A DNA stretch of 64,000 bases, from NCBI GenBank assembly GCA_001051155.2, contig JYIP02000001.1:1674001-1738000 (forward strand). The letters run 5' to 3'. This DNA is from Chrysoporthe austroafricana (Eukaryota; Ascomycota; Sordariomycetes; Diaporthales; Cryphonectriaceae). Positions 1-10,152 of this stretch are shown piece after piece. The notes under the pieces are model-generated. The model worked only from the letters and a program-made list of their open reading frames with translations, did not search any database and was not told where the DNA came from. The first letter of the stretch is position 1. Every line of letters starts with the position of its first letter. The position numbers and the translations under genes are program-made.

Positions 1-651
1 CCCCATAACTGAATGGAAAACTTTGCGGATAGCCGCTGTAGATGGAGCGGAGTGTCGAAAACCATCAACCCAGCCATGTTGAGGATCATGAAAGACTTTG
101 TTTAACATCGTCTGCTCTATGCCACCGCCATTTAGTATATCTAAAGGGGCATCGGGCATAAAGGTTAGATATTTAAACCAATGTTGTGAATCACTAGGTG
201 AGTAGATGCTGATATCGAGTTTTAAATCGCTGTTAGGATCCCATGTGCTGAGAATCGAGAACAGATTCTGTAATGCCGTGGTGATAGGACAGTTCTCTGT
301 ATCGCTAATAGAAAATGCCTCTTCCCATTGCTCGTCTGTGAGCAATCCACGGGCAGGTGCGCATTTGGTGCAATCATAGCCATCAAGTTCCAAGCAGAAC
401 CAGATATACCCAACGAGAGCTCGATTGCGATAAATCATCGAACCAAAATCCACGAGGCGTGATGGTGTCAGTTTGATTTGGGCGAAGTTATGTTGTTCGA
501 GTTTTGCTTGCCACTCTCGAGACACTGTGGCCAAGCGACTCATTGTGCAACCGTTTCGCATCAGGGCTTCTAAGATAAGAAGCCGGATTTCTTGAGGCAA
601 GCTATCCCAAGTAGAACCACATTGCTTTGCGCCAAGTGATATCGAAGACAT
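1..651 (-). CDS. F-box domain protein, 5' part only (runs off left edge)
   Basis: Reading the minus strand from the ATG at 649-651 gives 217 codons with no stop up to base 1, so the C-terminal part lies outside the window. The N-terminus has a fungal F-box: LPQEIRLLILEAL at about residues 18-30, followed by CTMSRLATVSREWQ and the typical continuation FAQIKLTPSRLVDF and RNRALVGYIWFCLELD, ending in a Tyr-Asp-Cys-Thr-Lys-Cys stretch. This layout is common in the large family of filamentous-fungal F-box proteins. F-box proteins link substrates to Skp1-Cullin1 ubiquitin ligases; the substrate here cannot be told, because the C-terminal recognition part is missing or featureless. No intron is needed in the visible part. 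The surrounding sequence is more AT-rich than the rest of the window, which is common for this rapidly expanding family but proves nothing. Confidence 0.85.
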   Translation of the reverse strand, partial: MSSISLGAKQCGSTWDSLPQEIRLLILEALMRNGCTMSRLATVSREWQAKLEQHNFAQIKLTPSRLVDFGSMIYRNRALVGYIWFCLELDGYDCTKCAPARGLLTDEQWEEAFSISDTENCPITTALQNLFSILSTWDPNSDLKLDISIYSPSDSQHWFKYLTFMPDAPLDILNGGGIEQTMLNKVFHDPQHGWVDGFRHSAPSTAAIRKVFHSVMG

Positions 652-3030
652 GGTGTGATAGACCGAGAGTGGTGAAAACTTCTCTAATAGAGCAATGCAT
701 GAAAATGAGTTAGAAAATTCAAGATGTGAACGCTTGCGATTGTTGTGAACGGGAGTGCGAAATGGCACCAGATTTTATATCCATCTGAATAGACACCGGT
801 CTTTTGTTAACAGTCAGTGCTGGTTTACAAACACCCTAAAGTGTCCGTGCAAAATGGCCAATTCTCAGATCAGGTGCTACTAGTATGGCGGTCATGGACA
901 CCATGGTTCTCATTAGGGCGTTTTCGACAGCGATTGTATGCCTTTTTTGAACAAGTGCTAGCTGTTACGATTCTCACCCACAGGTTTCGGTCAATTTCTG
1001 CAGGCAAGTCGTTCCAAGCTGATGCTACAACCAATCTTAGCCGCACACTAAAACACCAACCGCTGGTTAACCATCCGTTAGTTTCCTACCTTAGGAATAT
1101 ATTATCTTATGCACATAATCTATTTCTTCTCGACTGTGCTGTCGGTGGTTTAACTTAGGGCACTGAGTTGTCCTTGCTGGCAACTTTGTGTTAATACAAT
1201 CGTATTATTCTTCATGAACATTCTGAGCGTACCTCAAGCTGTCGTGATTGCTGTAGCCAATGTCGCTGGTCAGGCGAAGGTCAGCTTATCCACATTCAAA
1301 ATATGCTTCCTCTACTCTGTTCGATTTGATAATGCACCGCTGTCTCGACTCTCGAGAGGCGTAACAGAAAGTGATTGTAGGGCGCAAATTTGAAAGACCT
1401 CCACTTCTCGCTTAATTTAGCTTGGAGCGTCTAATTTAATATTCAAAGCATTTACTCATGAATGCGAAAATCTCGCTGATCGCATAGAGGCTAGCCACGA
1501 GCACATTGGATTGCAAATAATAGCTAGTGTCGAAATAGTGGAATTAGTTCGACAGCGCCAGTCAAGGGATCATTGGCTCAATCCAGCTCATTTTTTACCA
1601 CACCAACGAGTTTGCTAGGGATGGTTGGCATAATTACTGTTGATGATCTCCGCTGCGGCTTCCGCACCATAATTGCAACAAGCAATAAAACGCGTCAGCT
1701 GCGAACAGCTGGTAGAGGATGAAATCGCCCCATCATGACTGCTCGCCTCTCAAGAATATGGAGGTCTACCGTAGCGATGCGAGAATAGCCGCGCTTTTGA
1801 TCATCACTTGATAGATGCCCTATAGAGTACGTAGGAATTCAGAGCGCGTCCTGATTCTCATGCGCAAGTCTTGGTTGGGTCCCATTCTTGGCCCCGATAA
1901 CGAGGCCGATGGTGACAAGATCGAAGCTACAGATCCTAGCAGCCCGTTAGACTGTGCGCATCCCAATGCTGCAGCTTATGAGGCCGTTGCGATTCTGCAA
2001 GGAAATCTTGGGAAATCTACCATGGTAATCTTCTAGCCGAAATCCAGAGAAATTTGACCAAGATTCACGGAAACCTTCAAGATCTGACACCGTCAATCCC
2101 GGCGGGTTGGCGAGCTTGGAGATGTGACCAACCCTGTCTTCCCCAGATCTACCCGGCATCATCACATCGATCTAACGATGACGATTCCGTGTCGTCAGTC
2201 TTACTTCTATGTGGGGTCTGTTGCCGCAGTCGCCCCTGCATGTGGCTGGACTGCCGCCGCCTTACGCCACAAGATCGACGTTGCATTACATCTCGGGAGT
2301 CGCACGGAGACCAGCTTTGCTCACATGGTCTCATGGTGACGACAATCCATTCTCCTTCGCCTCTCCCTCGTCTCAGAGCTTCCATTCCCATCGATCACCT
2401 CGCCGGTAGACACAGATCTCGAGTGTCGAACGTGGCGGTATACGGTCTAGCGGCGGATCGTCCCGACCTAAGCCCTATGTGGTCGCGAACGTCGTCATTC
2501 TACCTGGTGGTCTCAGCCCGCCGGACCATTTCCTTGGACAGATGAGCCATTCTCTGGTGTCCGATTTCGTACTTGCGGCTGTCAGAAAAGTTGGAATTAG
2601 CTCCGTCTAGGAAGCTTTGTATGACAGATACGGCAACGCGTGTCTGACTTGGGAGCTTCTCCTCAATGATCATCCCGGGACCTGCATTGACAACATGGTG
2701 CCACACGCTGAGACAAAGCCAATCAGGCCGTGCACCTCTGGCCGTGCACCTCTGGCCGTGAGCTGATGTTCTTGTTGGCAATTTTGTGCCAAGGAGTTGT
2801 TTCCGAGGGGTTATGACGACCAGTCGGCCGGTGTGTCGTGGGACGTGGGACCTGTGCGCAATGACAAAGCGCGATGACGATGATGCCGCAGAAAACGGCT
2901 TTCCCCACGATCCTCCTGTCAGAAGACGAACCAGCTCGTAGGAATCAGTTTGGCGGCTGTGTTCCTGTGGGCTGCAGATCGGGATGATGCAATACTTTCC
3001 AAGAAAGGTCTTGAGTACGACGAGTGTCGA
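652..3030. other. Intergenic stretch, no supported gene
   Basis: Bases 652 to about 1800 are AT-rich and full of stops in all frames; a 113-codon reading frame at 817-1158 has no family resemblance. Bases 1800-2900 are more GC-rich, with several overlapping short frames on both strands and no convincing splice pattern. The end of the stretch acts as promoter of the DPR-repeat gene. A 14-bp tandem duplication lies at 2726-2760. Confidence 0.5.
2726..2760. repeat. Short tandem repeat, 14-bp unit (about 2.5 copies)
   Basis: The unit GGCCGTGCACCTCT occurs at 2726-2739 and 2740-2753, and its first seven bases again at 2754-2760. It lies about 450 bp upstream of the DPR-repeat gene. Confidence 0.9.
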
Positions 3031-3075
3031 TATAAGACCTGTGTTCTGCCCGTCCGTTCAAAAATACATTCCCCT
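2806..3075 (+). promoter_or_regulatory. Likely stress promoter: STRE-type motifs and TATA box
   Basis: Upstream of the DPR-repeat gene there is an AGGGG at 2806-2810, a TATA box (TATAAG) at 3031-3036 and a CCCCT at 3071-3075. AGGGG/CCCCT is the core of the stress response element bound by Msn2/Msn4-type zinc fingers. The TATA box lies about 170 bp before the start codon, and the transcript leader is rich in CAC/CAT, as is common for highly expressed fungal genes. Motif occurrence is seen; function is inferred. Confidence 0.45.
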
Positions 3076-3203
3076 ATCACCATCACCATCAACATCAATC
3101 CACCAATCTGAATATTTTATATCCATCTCTTCTTGATACCAACATCCAGAAAGACTCTTGCGCACAGCACTTCACACCAACACACACATCAATACCACCC
3201 AAC

Positions 3204-4122
3204 ATGTCTGGACTCGTCAACAAGGTCAAGGAGGCTCTGCATTCCGACAAGCACACAGAGACTGGCACCCACAACTACAACGAGCCAGAGGGTGTCCACG
3301 GACCTCATAGCTCGCGCATGGCTAACGCCGCTGATCCACGCGTCGACTCAGACCGTGACCACCGTGCTGCTCCCCACCACCACGAGGCGGGCGTTGCCGG
3401 CGGTCACTACCAGCCCGGCGGCCACCACCAGGCAGAGGGTACTCACGGACCTCGCAGCTCACGCATGGCCAACGCCGCCGACCCACGTGTCGACTCCGAC
3501 CGCGACCACCGTGGTGCTCCCCACCACTACAACGCGGGCCACACCGGCGGCGCCTACACCGGCGTCGGTGATGCCAACACCGGTACTTACACCACCGGAG
3601 CCGGAGGAGTCCCTGGCGGTCGGGGTGGTGTGACAGGGTATGACGACCCCGCCGGCACCCACGGGCCCCACGGCTCGCGTATGGTCAACGTCGCCGACCC
3701 GCGCGTCGACTCGGACCGCGACCACCGCGGCGCCCCCGGCGGGGCTGGTACCTCGCATTTCGGCAGCGGTCCCGGCCCTGCGGCCAACACTGCTGGCCCC
3801 CACAAGAGCGACCTGCTGAACAAGGCGGACCCGAGGGTTGATAGCGACCTAGACGGAAGTAAGACATTTGGTGGGAACAAGACGATGTCGTAAGTGGGTG
3901 CGGAGCGCAGTCCCGCACGGGGCTGACAAGGGACGGGGGCTAATGTACCGATTCAGAGATCATGGCGCTGCGCACAGGGATCCTAGGGATGCGGTTCAGG
4001 TGCCTCCGTCTGTCATGAGACAACATGTTGGCGAACCGGCTATTGAGCACGGTGATCACAGTCATGGCCGGTCGGAGAGACATCAGTCGATGTCTCACCA
4101 GGACGCGCATCGGGGGATCTGA
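3204..4122 (+). CDS. Dehydrin-like stress protein with repeated DPR motif (DprA/DlpA type)
   Basis: Two exons, 3204-3889 and 3957-4122, give 283 aa; the 67-nt intron has donor GTAAGTGGG and acceptor ATTCAG. The protein is very hydrophilic, rich in His, Gly, Asp and Arg, and without a signal peptide or membrane segment. The block SRMANAADPRVDSDRDHR occurs near residues 38-54 and 87-103 and, slightly changed, at 158-175. Degenerate copies follow at about 206-215 (ADPRVDSD) and in exon 2 near 237 (HRDPRDA). Fungal dehydrin-like proteins (Aspergillus DprA-C, DlpA) are defined by this recurring Asp-Pro-Arg motif and protect against oxidative, osmotic and cold stress. Exon 2 ends in a family-like tail, with VPPSVMRQHVGEPAIEHGD and a terminal HRGI. 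Without splicing the protein would stop after residue 229 and lose this tail, so I prefer the spliced form. Confidence 0.85.
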
Positions 4123-4488
4123 GTTTGACGATGGAATGTAATGACTTAATTAGCATATACTTGTATCTATAATCGTCAAAGAGCATAACTTTGAATCAAT
4201 GTTTTGCCATCCGCTTAAGAATACTTGAACTTAATCATCGGCATGAGTCGACAAGCACTGTCTGGTGACGCAAAGTTGTATGATCACTCTTGGCTATGCA
4301 CGAAATGAAGTCAACTGCGCGGACGATGTCTTACACAAACCCAGATTGAACAGCGAGCATTTTATCATAATAGCATGAGGTCATCGAAAATGTGATCCAT
4401 CCCTAAAGGGACGGCCATTGCATTCAGTCTGAATTTTTAGCGGCGGCTTCCATGTTATCGAACATACGCTCGCCTCATCACGAAGTCT

Positions 4489-6047
4489 CTAAATCCAGGT
4501 GACCTGATTTCCCAGCAAGGTCTTAAAGGCGCCATTAATAGCCTTTCTTTTCGTGCCTTGCCCCTGCTGAGCGCCCTCAGAGACATCAATCGCGTCTTCC
4601 CCTTCGTTACCCAGCACCCGTGGCATCCACGCGTGTATCTGTCCGTCAGTCCGACCACTGTAGACGCCGCCAGCCGCGTTTGTGCCGCCGGGGACCATAC
4701 CGATGGAGCCAGTGCCGCCGTGGCCTCCAGCCCCCCGCCAGACGAGACTGGTGATGCGATTCCTGACAGACCGCTCACCCGTGCGATTCGTTCTGACACC
4801 GGCAATCTGAGAGCCAGGTGCTCTTAGCCGGGTGACGGTCGTGCCCTCGTGCAATTCCATTACCAAGATCTCTGTCTCGTTCGGCCAGAAGAGCAACTCT
4901 TTCTTGGGTGGTGTCAGGCCGACCGGCGTCACGAACATGGGCACGTTTGCGAGCTGTCCGTTGCGGATGCTCGGTCCGAAGCTCGCAAGGGTATTGGCAC
5001 TCGTCGCCGCGTCCCAAACACGGATCCGCCTGTCGTGACCGGCAGACACAATGTATGTGCCATCGTCGGTCCAGGTGAGACCATTCACGGGGCCAGAGTG
5101 CGCCTTGGCAGACACACGGAAGCCTCGGTCCCAGGGGTTGTCACTGTTGATGTTGCCGTTACCGCGCGAGAACATGCCGAGACTGTCTTCCTGGTCAAGC
5201 AGACCGAGCAGGGCGCTAGCACGGCGGACGTCCCAGATGCGCACTGCTCCATCAAGCGTACCGCTGGCGAGGATGTGCTCGTGGCGCGGTGACCACGCGA
5301 GAGAAAAGACTGCCCCACCACCGGAGATCTGACCCGGCGGGACAAGAGTCTGTATGGCTGCGCTCGAGCGCAGATCAACGAGGCGTACAGCTGGGTGCGC
5401 GGTGCCGCAGGCGACCAGCAAGTGGTCTGCAATAGGCGAGATGGCGTGCGTGTAGAGTTTCGAGCCCAAGTCCCAGGACCCTGACATATGCACAGTATCG
5501 GTCTCCCATATCTTGAGTGTCTGGTCGTAGGAGCTCGAAAGGAATGCTCCTGGGTCGTTCGGAAAGAATGATAAATGGGTGATGCCGAATTTATGGGCCT
5601 TGGCTGTGGACTCGGCGCGGTTGATCGTCGCGACGGGCTTGTAAGTGTAGGCGCTGTGAGAGTTGCCGCATTGCTCAAGGTCCCACAGCTTGATTGTTGC
5701 ATCGGAGCCACCTGATATCAGTCTGTGTCCCAGAGAGGCTGTCAGCGTTTATATCGAGAAGCAAGAATGTCAGGGTACGCGTCGTACATCCTACCGTCGA
5801 ATCGCTCAAGCGCAAGCGCATTTACACCAGCCTGATGCGCCCACAGGTCTCTGTCCTGCCCACTACCCGCCGGTGCAGAACTCAAGATCCTTCGACCAGT
5901 ACTATCTGTCGCGGAACCCTGGTGTCCCCCGTCGAATCGAAAGTGAGGTGCTGGTCGGAAGGATCGCACGAGTCTGTTGGTCTCCAACTTTGCGAGAATA
6001 TTGGGACCAAGAGCACCAGTGGCTCTTTCAAAGAGATATTGGTTCAT
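4489..6047 (-). CDS. ERCC8: Cockayne syndrome A homologue (ERCC8/Rad28), WD40 protein
   Basis: Two exons, 6047-5788 and 5722-4489, give 497 aa. The 65-nt intron has donor GTACGA, a CTGAC branch point and acceptor ACACAG; splicing restores DGRILISGGSDATIKLWD. CSA is the WD40 substrate receptor of a DDB1-CUL4 ubiquitin ligase acting in transcription-coupled nucleotide excision repair. WD repeats are visible near residues 88-101 (WD at 100-101), 128-145, 233-251 and 306-324. The IWDVRR at 249-254 is the WDxR (DWD) box that binds DDB1 in this family, and the adjacent RAS matches the metazoan WDVRRAS. The block AHSGPVNGLTWTDDG is also typical of CSA. The last repeat (VYSGRTDGQIHAWMP) is followed by a basic, low-complexity tail. 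It is transcribed divergently from the Rrn10-like gene, sharing a 388-bp intergenic region. Confidence 0.93.
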
Positions 6048-6435
6048 GAGCTGTTATCATGATGCCGCCTGCTTCCCATATTTCAGGGAGAGGGGCCAAC
6101 ATCCAGGAGTACCTAGGGCGATCGGTTGGGAGAGGTGTGGTCTAGTGTTAGATTGAGGTTAGCGACGCGACGTGCCTTGGAGTTGAGAGTGCGAATGGAC
6201 CCCACACTGCTTCTGCCCAGGCCATGAGGGAGGGGTCTCAGCGCATAAAGCAAGGTTCACAGGAGACCCCAAATTCCAAAAGTCTGCTTCTCCAAACACC
6301 ACCAACAGTCATACTTCTGCGTCTCACCGTCTGCTCAAGTCTTCAAGGAGGCTCCTTGACCAGATTATGTGCTTCAGCTCTGTCACCCAGTATTTTCGGG
6401 GCTAGCACTCCATCACTTGACTTCTAAAGCCCCAG
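6048..6435. promoter_or_regulatory. Shared bidirectional promoter between CSA and the Rrn10-like gene
   Basis: Only 388 bp separate the start codons of the two divergent genes. The stretch must contain both promoters and leaders. It has no TATA box that I can place and no coding frame worth naming. Such short head-to-head spacing is consistent with co-expression, but that is inferred from geometry alone. Confidence 0.6.
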
Positions 6436-7198
6436 ATGACTTCTTTGAACCGCCAGAAAGGCACTTACGTCTATGCTGAGGACAGCACCGATGCATTCGC
6501 TACGGATCACGAAGCAGCAAGGCAGAGGCATGCCACTGTCTATGATGCAGTCGCGGGTATATCCCATCCCTCAAGGTCTTCGTTAGCCGGGCCATGAGCT
6601 CACCGGTCCACCAACAGGTCGCGTCTCTCTGAAATTCCCTAAAGACTCTGCCGCCAGTGGCAGCCGCAAGACCTCATCAGGTCATCACCAGCTCGCCGAC
6701 CCCGTTCTGGCCCCTGAGGAGGTTCTCTTCTCGCGCAAGGACGCGCCCCAGCGATACGCAGAGAAGGATATATACTTCGCGCATGAGGACCTCCCCGACG
6801 GCGGTCGCAATATCCTGCCCGACAGCGATATGCTGAAGGCCGTCCATGCGTACACAAGCCACTTCTACGAAGCGCTTGGGCAGCGGCATGAGAGAACCGG
6901 CCGGGGGCACATTGGGCGTGCTGATGAGCGTAGCATGGACGAAACTGCGCTCCTGGCATTTGGCATACTGCTTGAAGAGGCTGCGCGGGAGAGCTTGGGG
7001 AAGAATGGGGACCTTGTGTTCACCGAGGGTGTGGAGAGCAACGAGCATGGGAACAGAGACGAGAGTACAGGCCCACGACAGCAGCAAGAGGCTCTGGCCC
7101 CGCGGCACTCACATATGCCCATAGGCTTCGAAGACGAAGAGGGCTTCTGGAAACGGAAGTACTCAAAAAGACGGAAGATCAAGGATGAGAGAGATTGA
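6436..7198 (+). CDS. Rrn10-like protein, possible Pol I upstream activation factor subunit
   Basis: Two exons, 6436-6556 and 6618-7198, give 233 aa. The intron is 61 nt with donor GTATAT, a GCTCAC branch point and acceptor CAACAG; an AAAG acceptor at 6644 would also keep frame, removing nine residues. The N-terminus reads NRQKGTYVYAEDSTDAFATD, then a variable loop. The central part has PEEVLFSRKDAP, ILPDSDMLKAVHAYTSHFYEAL and RSMDETALLAFGILLEEAAR. These blocks match the order and pattern of yeast Rrn10, which I remember as having an S-DEVL segment, an IPD-DL-VVHYYA helix and a DETSL-LGLLIE helix. Rrn10 is part of the UAF complex that activates rDNA transcription. The C-terminus is a basic nuclear-localisation-like KRKYSKRRKIK. 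The gene model is firm; the Rrn10 assignment rests on remembered short motifs and is an inference. Confidence 0.6.
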
Positions 7199-9217
7199 GG
7201 GATCACTCGACCGCAGATGATCTGCCGAAGTATGAAGATTGCGAGCCTCATCAGGCAGCTCGTATTTTATGCCGCGTCACACTGCGGAGCAATGCCCGAA
7301 TAACAGGATTCGAGGTCCGGAAGAAGCAAGATGAGCAAAGTCTGCTCCTGTTCCTGAGCATGCAACGCTGCCAGGTTCGTGGGAGCTGGTAAGCTTGCCG
7401 ACCTGCAGCGATGAATGCTAGCAAAATTGGTTTTATGCACGGCAGTAGCCGTATACCACCCTCAACGTCATTCCTATTACATTATTTCACCCAAGTCGTA
7501 GCTATCTGTGTAGGTGTGCCATTCAGATCAGACAACTGCAAGGGTCGTTCTTGCCAGCCACATGGTGGGCAAGGATGCAAAGACCTTGCTAGCTGCAGGG
7601 GACAGGGCAAGGCCCGTCTTCTCTGCAACGTCAACGACGAGATATCAGATAGGTCGGATATCACACCAACAGACCAAGAAGTACGTAGAATACGATGGGG
7701 TCGTTGTTGGCATGGGGGTTTTGGAGTCATCTGAAGGTATCGTGTCTATCGCACCAGGCATGATTATGAGGATCAAAGCCCACCACACCCACGCTGTACG
7801 GTGACTTCGGCCAGATTTGTCGATGACATCGACGTAACATTTGCCATCCCAAGGTAAGGGTTGGAGAGCCGGGGTTGGCGCTTTGGCTCGGCGGGATGCA
7901 ATCGGACATGTCAATCTCATATTCGATATGCAGGTCACCGGGCCCATCAGCGCGTCGCCTTGGCAGATCGGACGCATCTGATGGCTATCGCCTCGTTGAC
8001 AAGCGAGGATCTTCCGTTGCATTCTCAGTCATCTTCTTGCCGGTACCTTGCCTGACCTTTCGGGCCAGAGTCTTGCTGCACCAGCGCCCATTGACCGCAG
8101 AAGGATCGAAGGATCATCAATAGCTAGCTTGCCAGCAGTCATCTACAGGGCAGGTATTCGAAAGACGCTGCGAGATGTACGTACCCATAGTCCTCTACTC
8201 GAAAGTTTGGATCCGTTGTGCGTGTCAGACTAGGTGTACCTGTAGACGGTTACACAGCTGCCGTGGGGTGTGCTCGTTCGCATGGTTGCATGACAGAGCC
8301 TCCTTCCAACGACATATCATCACTGCAGCACGAACATACGTGCAGAGAAGCTATATTCCAGCAGGCGGGGCGGGTCTACTAGACTATAAATCTAGCCACT
8401 CAGTTTTCCTTCTCCTTGACTCGAGGCCAGACCGTCAAGTATGCTACAGGACGAAAAACGAAAAGCATTGCAACTTCCACCGCATTGCGACAAGCATTGA
8501 AGATCTGCCGGCCTGCAATCCCCGTACATATTTGCATCACTGCAATGTGGTTGCGACCCCAGCGGTACGAAAGCAGGATGCAGCAATTTCCAGGTTTTAT
8601 CTCCGCCGCGTGGAGCATATCACATTGTGCGCCGTTCGTCGTCAGGGCAGGCTGGGAAACGGTGGGCATACGGAGGCGATATCACAAATGATATTCGATC
8701 ACCAGTGCTGTCCGCAGGCTTGCTGTAACGCGCCGAACGTATTTCGCCTCACTCGTCCGGGCATCGAGATTCAGAGCACTTGTCTCCAGCGCATTCCGAT
8801 CAGAACAACCCCGGCCCTCCGCCCAGATCTCAGTACCTCGCAACAGGCACCAAACATTTCCAAATTGCTCGGTAGTGTGGACGATAGTACGGCCGATGGA
8901 AAGCGCAAGGGGCGATGCACCACGGCGCTCGATTATCGTCGGTCCGCGCGAAAGTGACAGCTCACAAACCCGAAGCGCGCCAGTCCGCAGAGACCACCCG
9001 GATAGAGAGTCTCGCGCTGCTGGGCTCACAACCCGCGTCCTCAACCGCTAGTTGGGACGCGGCCGGCAGCGAGACTGTCCTGACTGAAGCCAATGATCAT
9101 GCCCTCCTCCATTCTCCCTTGCAACGAAGCTCGAGCCAGCTGCCCGCCACTCGGCGTGCTGAAAGGCTGCCGCGTCCTGCCGTCCCGCGTGGCATCTGAG
9201 ACCTGGGGTCGCGATCT
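7199..9217. other. Long stretch without a supported gene
   Basis: Both strands hold several reading frames of 60-260 codons that overlap each other in different frames, none with a recognisable domain or signal peptide. The longest plus-strand frame (8175-8957) is rich in Cys, Arg and His, reads like non-coding translation, and is contradicted by equally open minus frames. A donor-like GTAAGG follows a short sensible-looking segment at 7820-7855, but I could not extend it into a gene. It may include decayed coding sequence. Confidence 0.4.
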
Positions 9218-9265
9218 AGTGTTATAGCGTGGAAGTGTTATAGCGTGGAAGTGTTATAGTGTGGA
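9218..9265. repeat. Tandem repeat, three copies of a 16-bp unit
   Basis: The unit AGTGTTATAGCGTGGA is present at 9218-9233 and 9234-9249 exactly, and at 9250-9265 with one C-to-T change. It lies in non-coding sequence. Confidence 0.95.
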
Positions 9266-9550
9266 AGGAATGAAGGAGATGCCTAGGGAAAAGTAAAGAC
9301 GACTGGTCCTTTGCAGGACGCCTGAAACATCTACCACCTCGCTCTCGCATTCATGTGACCACAGTATTTGACGTGTCGATTCTGGAAGTCGCGAGCGACT
9401 ATTGAGATCTCGGCTTCAGCTGGCGATTGCCGAGAGATATCGAGTGCGTATGCGATTAACGAGGTACACACGGTGCAAATAATATTTCATTCACACCGTA
9501 CTCACTACTAGGTATGTACCACACCAGACAGAATGTGAGAGGCTAACTAG

Positions 9551-10152
9551 TGGTCTTGGCGTCAACGACACCGCAGCGGCAGACTTCACAGCTGGGCCAA
9601 GATTGTACGTATCGTCGGTCTCACGTTCACCAAGCGACTCACAATCCCTACTTTCAGCTCATCCTGGACGCCAGATCTAGACGTACCCCTCCCATCAACA
9701 GCGATCGAGCCAACAGAGACGCTGAAGGTTATATTGGCCCCAAACAAGACCCAAACTTCCGAGCTGACTGTCACGGCTTCGGGAGAGAGTCTACGGCCCC
9801 TGGGCAGTCCTCCTGGACAGTAGACTCCATGCGATGACAAATGGCTGTCCCTGCAAAAACCAGGAACTCTAATCTTTGCGTGCCCAACTTCAGATGGAAC
9901 GTTCTAGTTTCGCGCACTTCATCTCGCGACCTCCTGTAAAACTTGCTCTCGAAAGTACCTGTACTTGCGGTACCAGCCTGGCTCTGGTTAAGGGTCTCGA
10001 GCAGACAAGTCCGCCACTCGCCAACCACGAGACGATGTTGCAGTCATGGCTTGCAACCGGGGTCGTTGGGCACGAAGATCGACAAGGCTGGCCCAGCCTG
10101 GGACATGATGAGCACTGAGGGAAAACTCAAAATAGATGCGGCCCCTTTCTGA
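9551..10152 (+). pseudogene. Possible spliced gene relic, product unknown
   Basis: The clearest sign is a consensus-quality intron at about 9604-9657, with donor GTACGTATC, a CTCAC branch point and acceptor CTTTCAG. It joins VNDTAAADFTAGPRF to SSWTPDLDVPLPSTAIEPTE and further to a Thr/Ser-rich segment ending near 9820. A second possible intron (about 9821-9893) continues the frame into WNVLVSRTSSRDLL, which is then broken by TAA at 9937-9939; the same frame resumes with a hydrophobic NLLSKVPVLAVPAWLWLRV. A C-to-T change of a CAA codon would explain the stop, as repeat-induced point mutation produces. No start codon fits upstream: the preceding sequence has an in-frame stop. I do not recognise the product. 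Confidence 0.27.

Noticed and set aside
8175..8957. 260-codon plus-strand frame
   Set aside because: Cys/Arg/His-rich random-looking sequence, no homology pattern, overlapped by open minus-strand frames.
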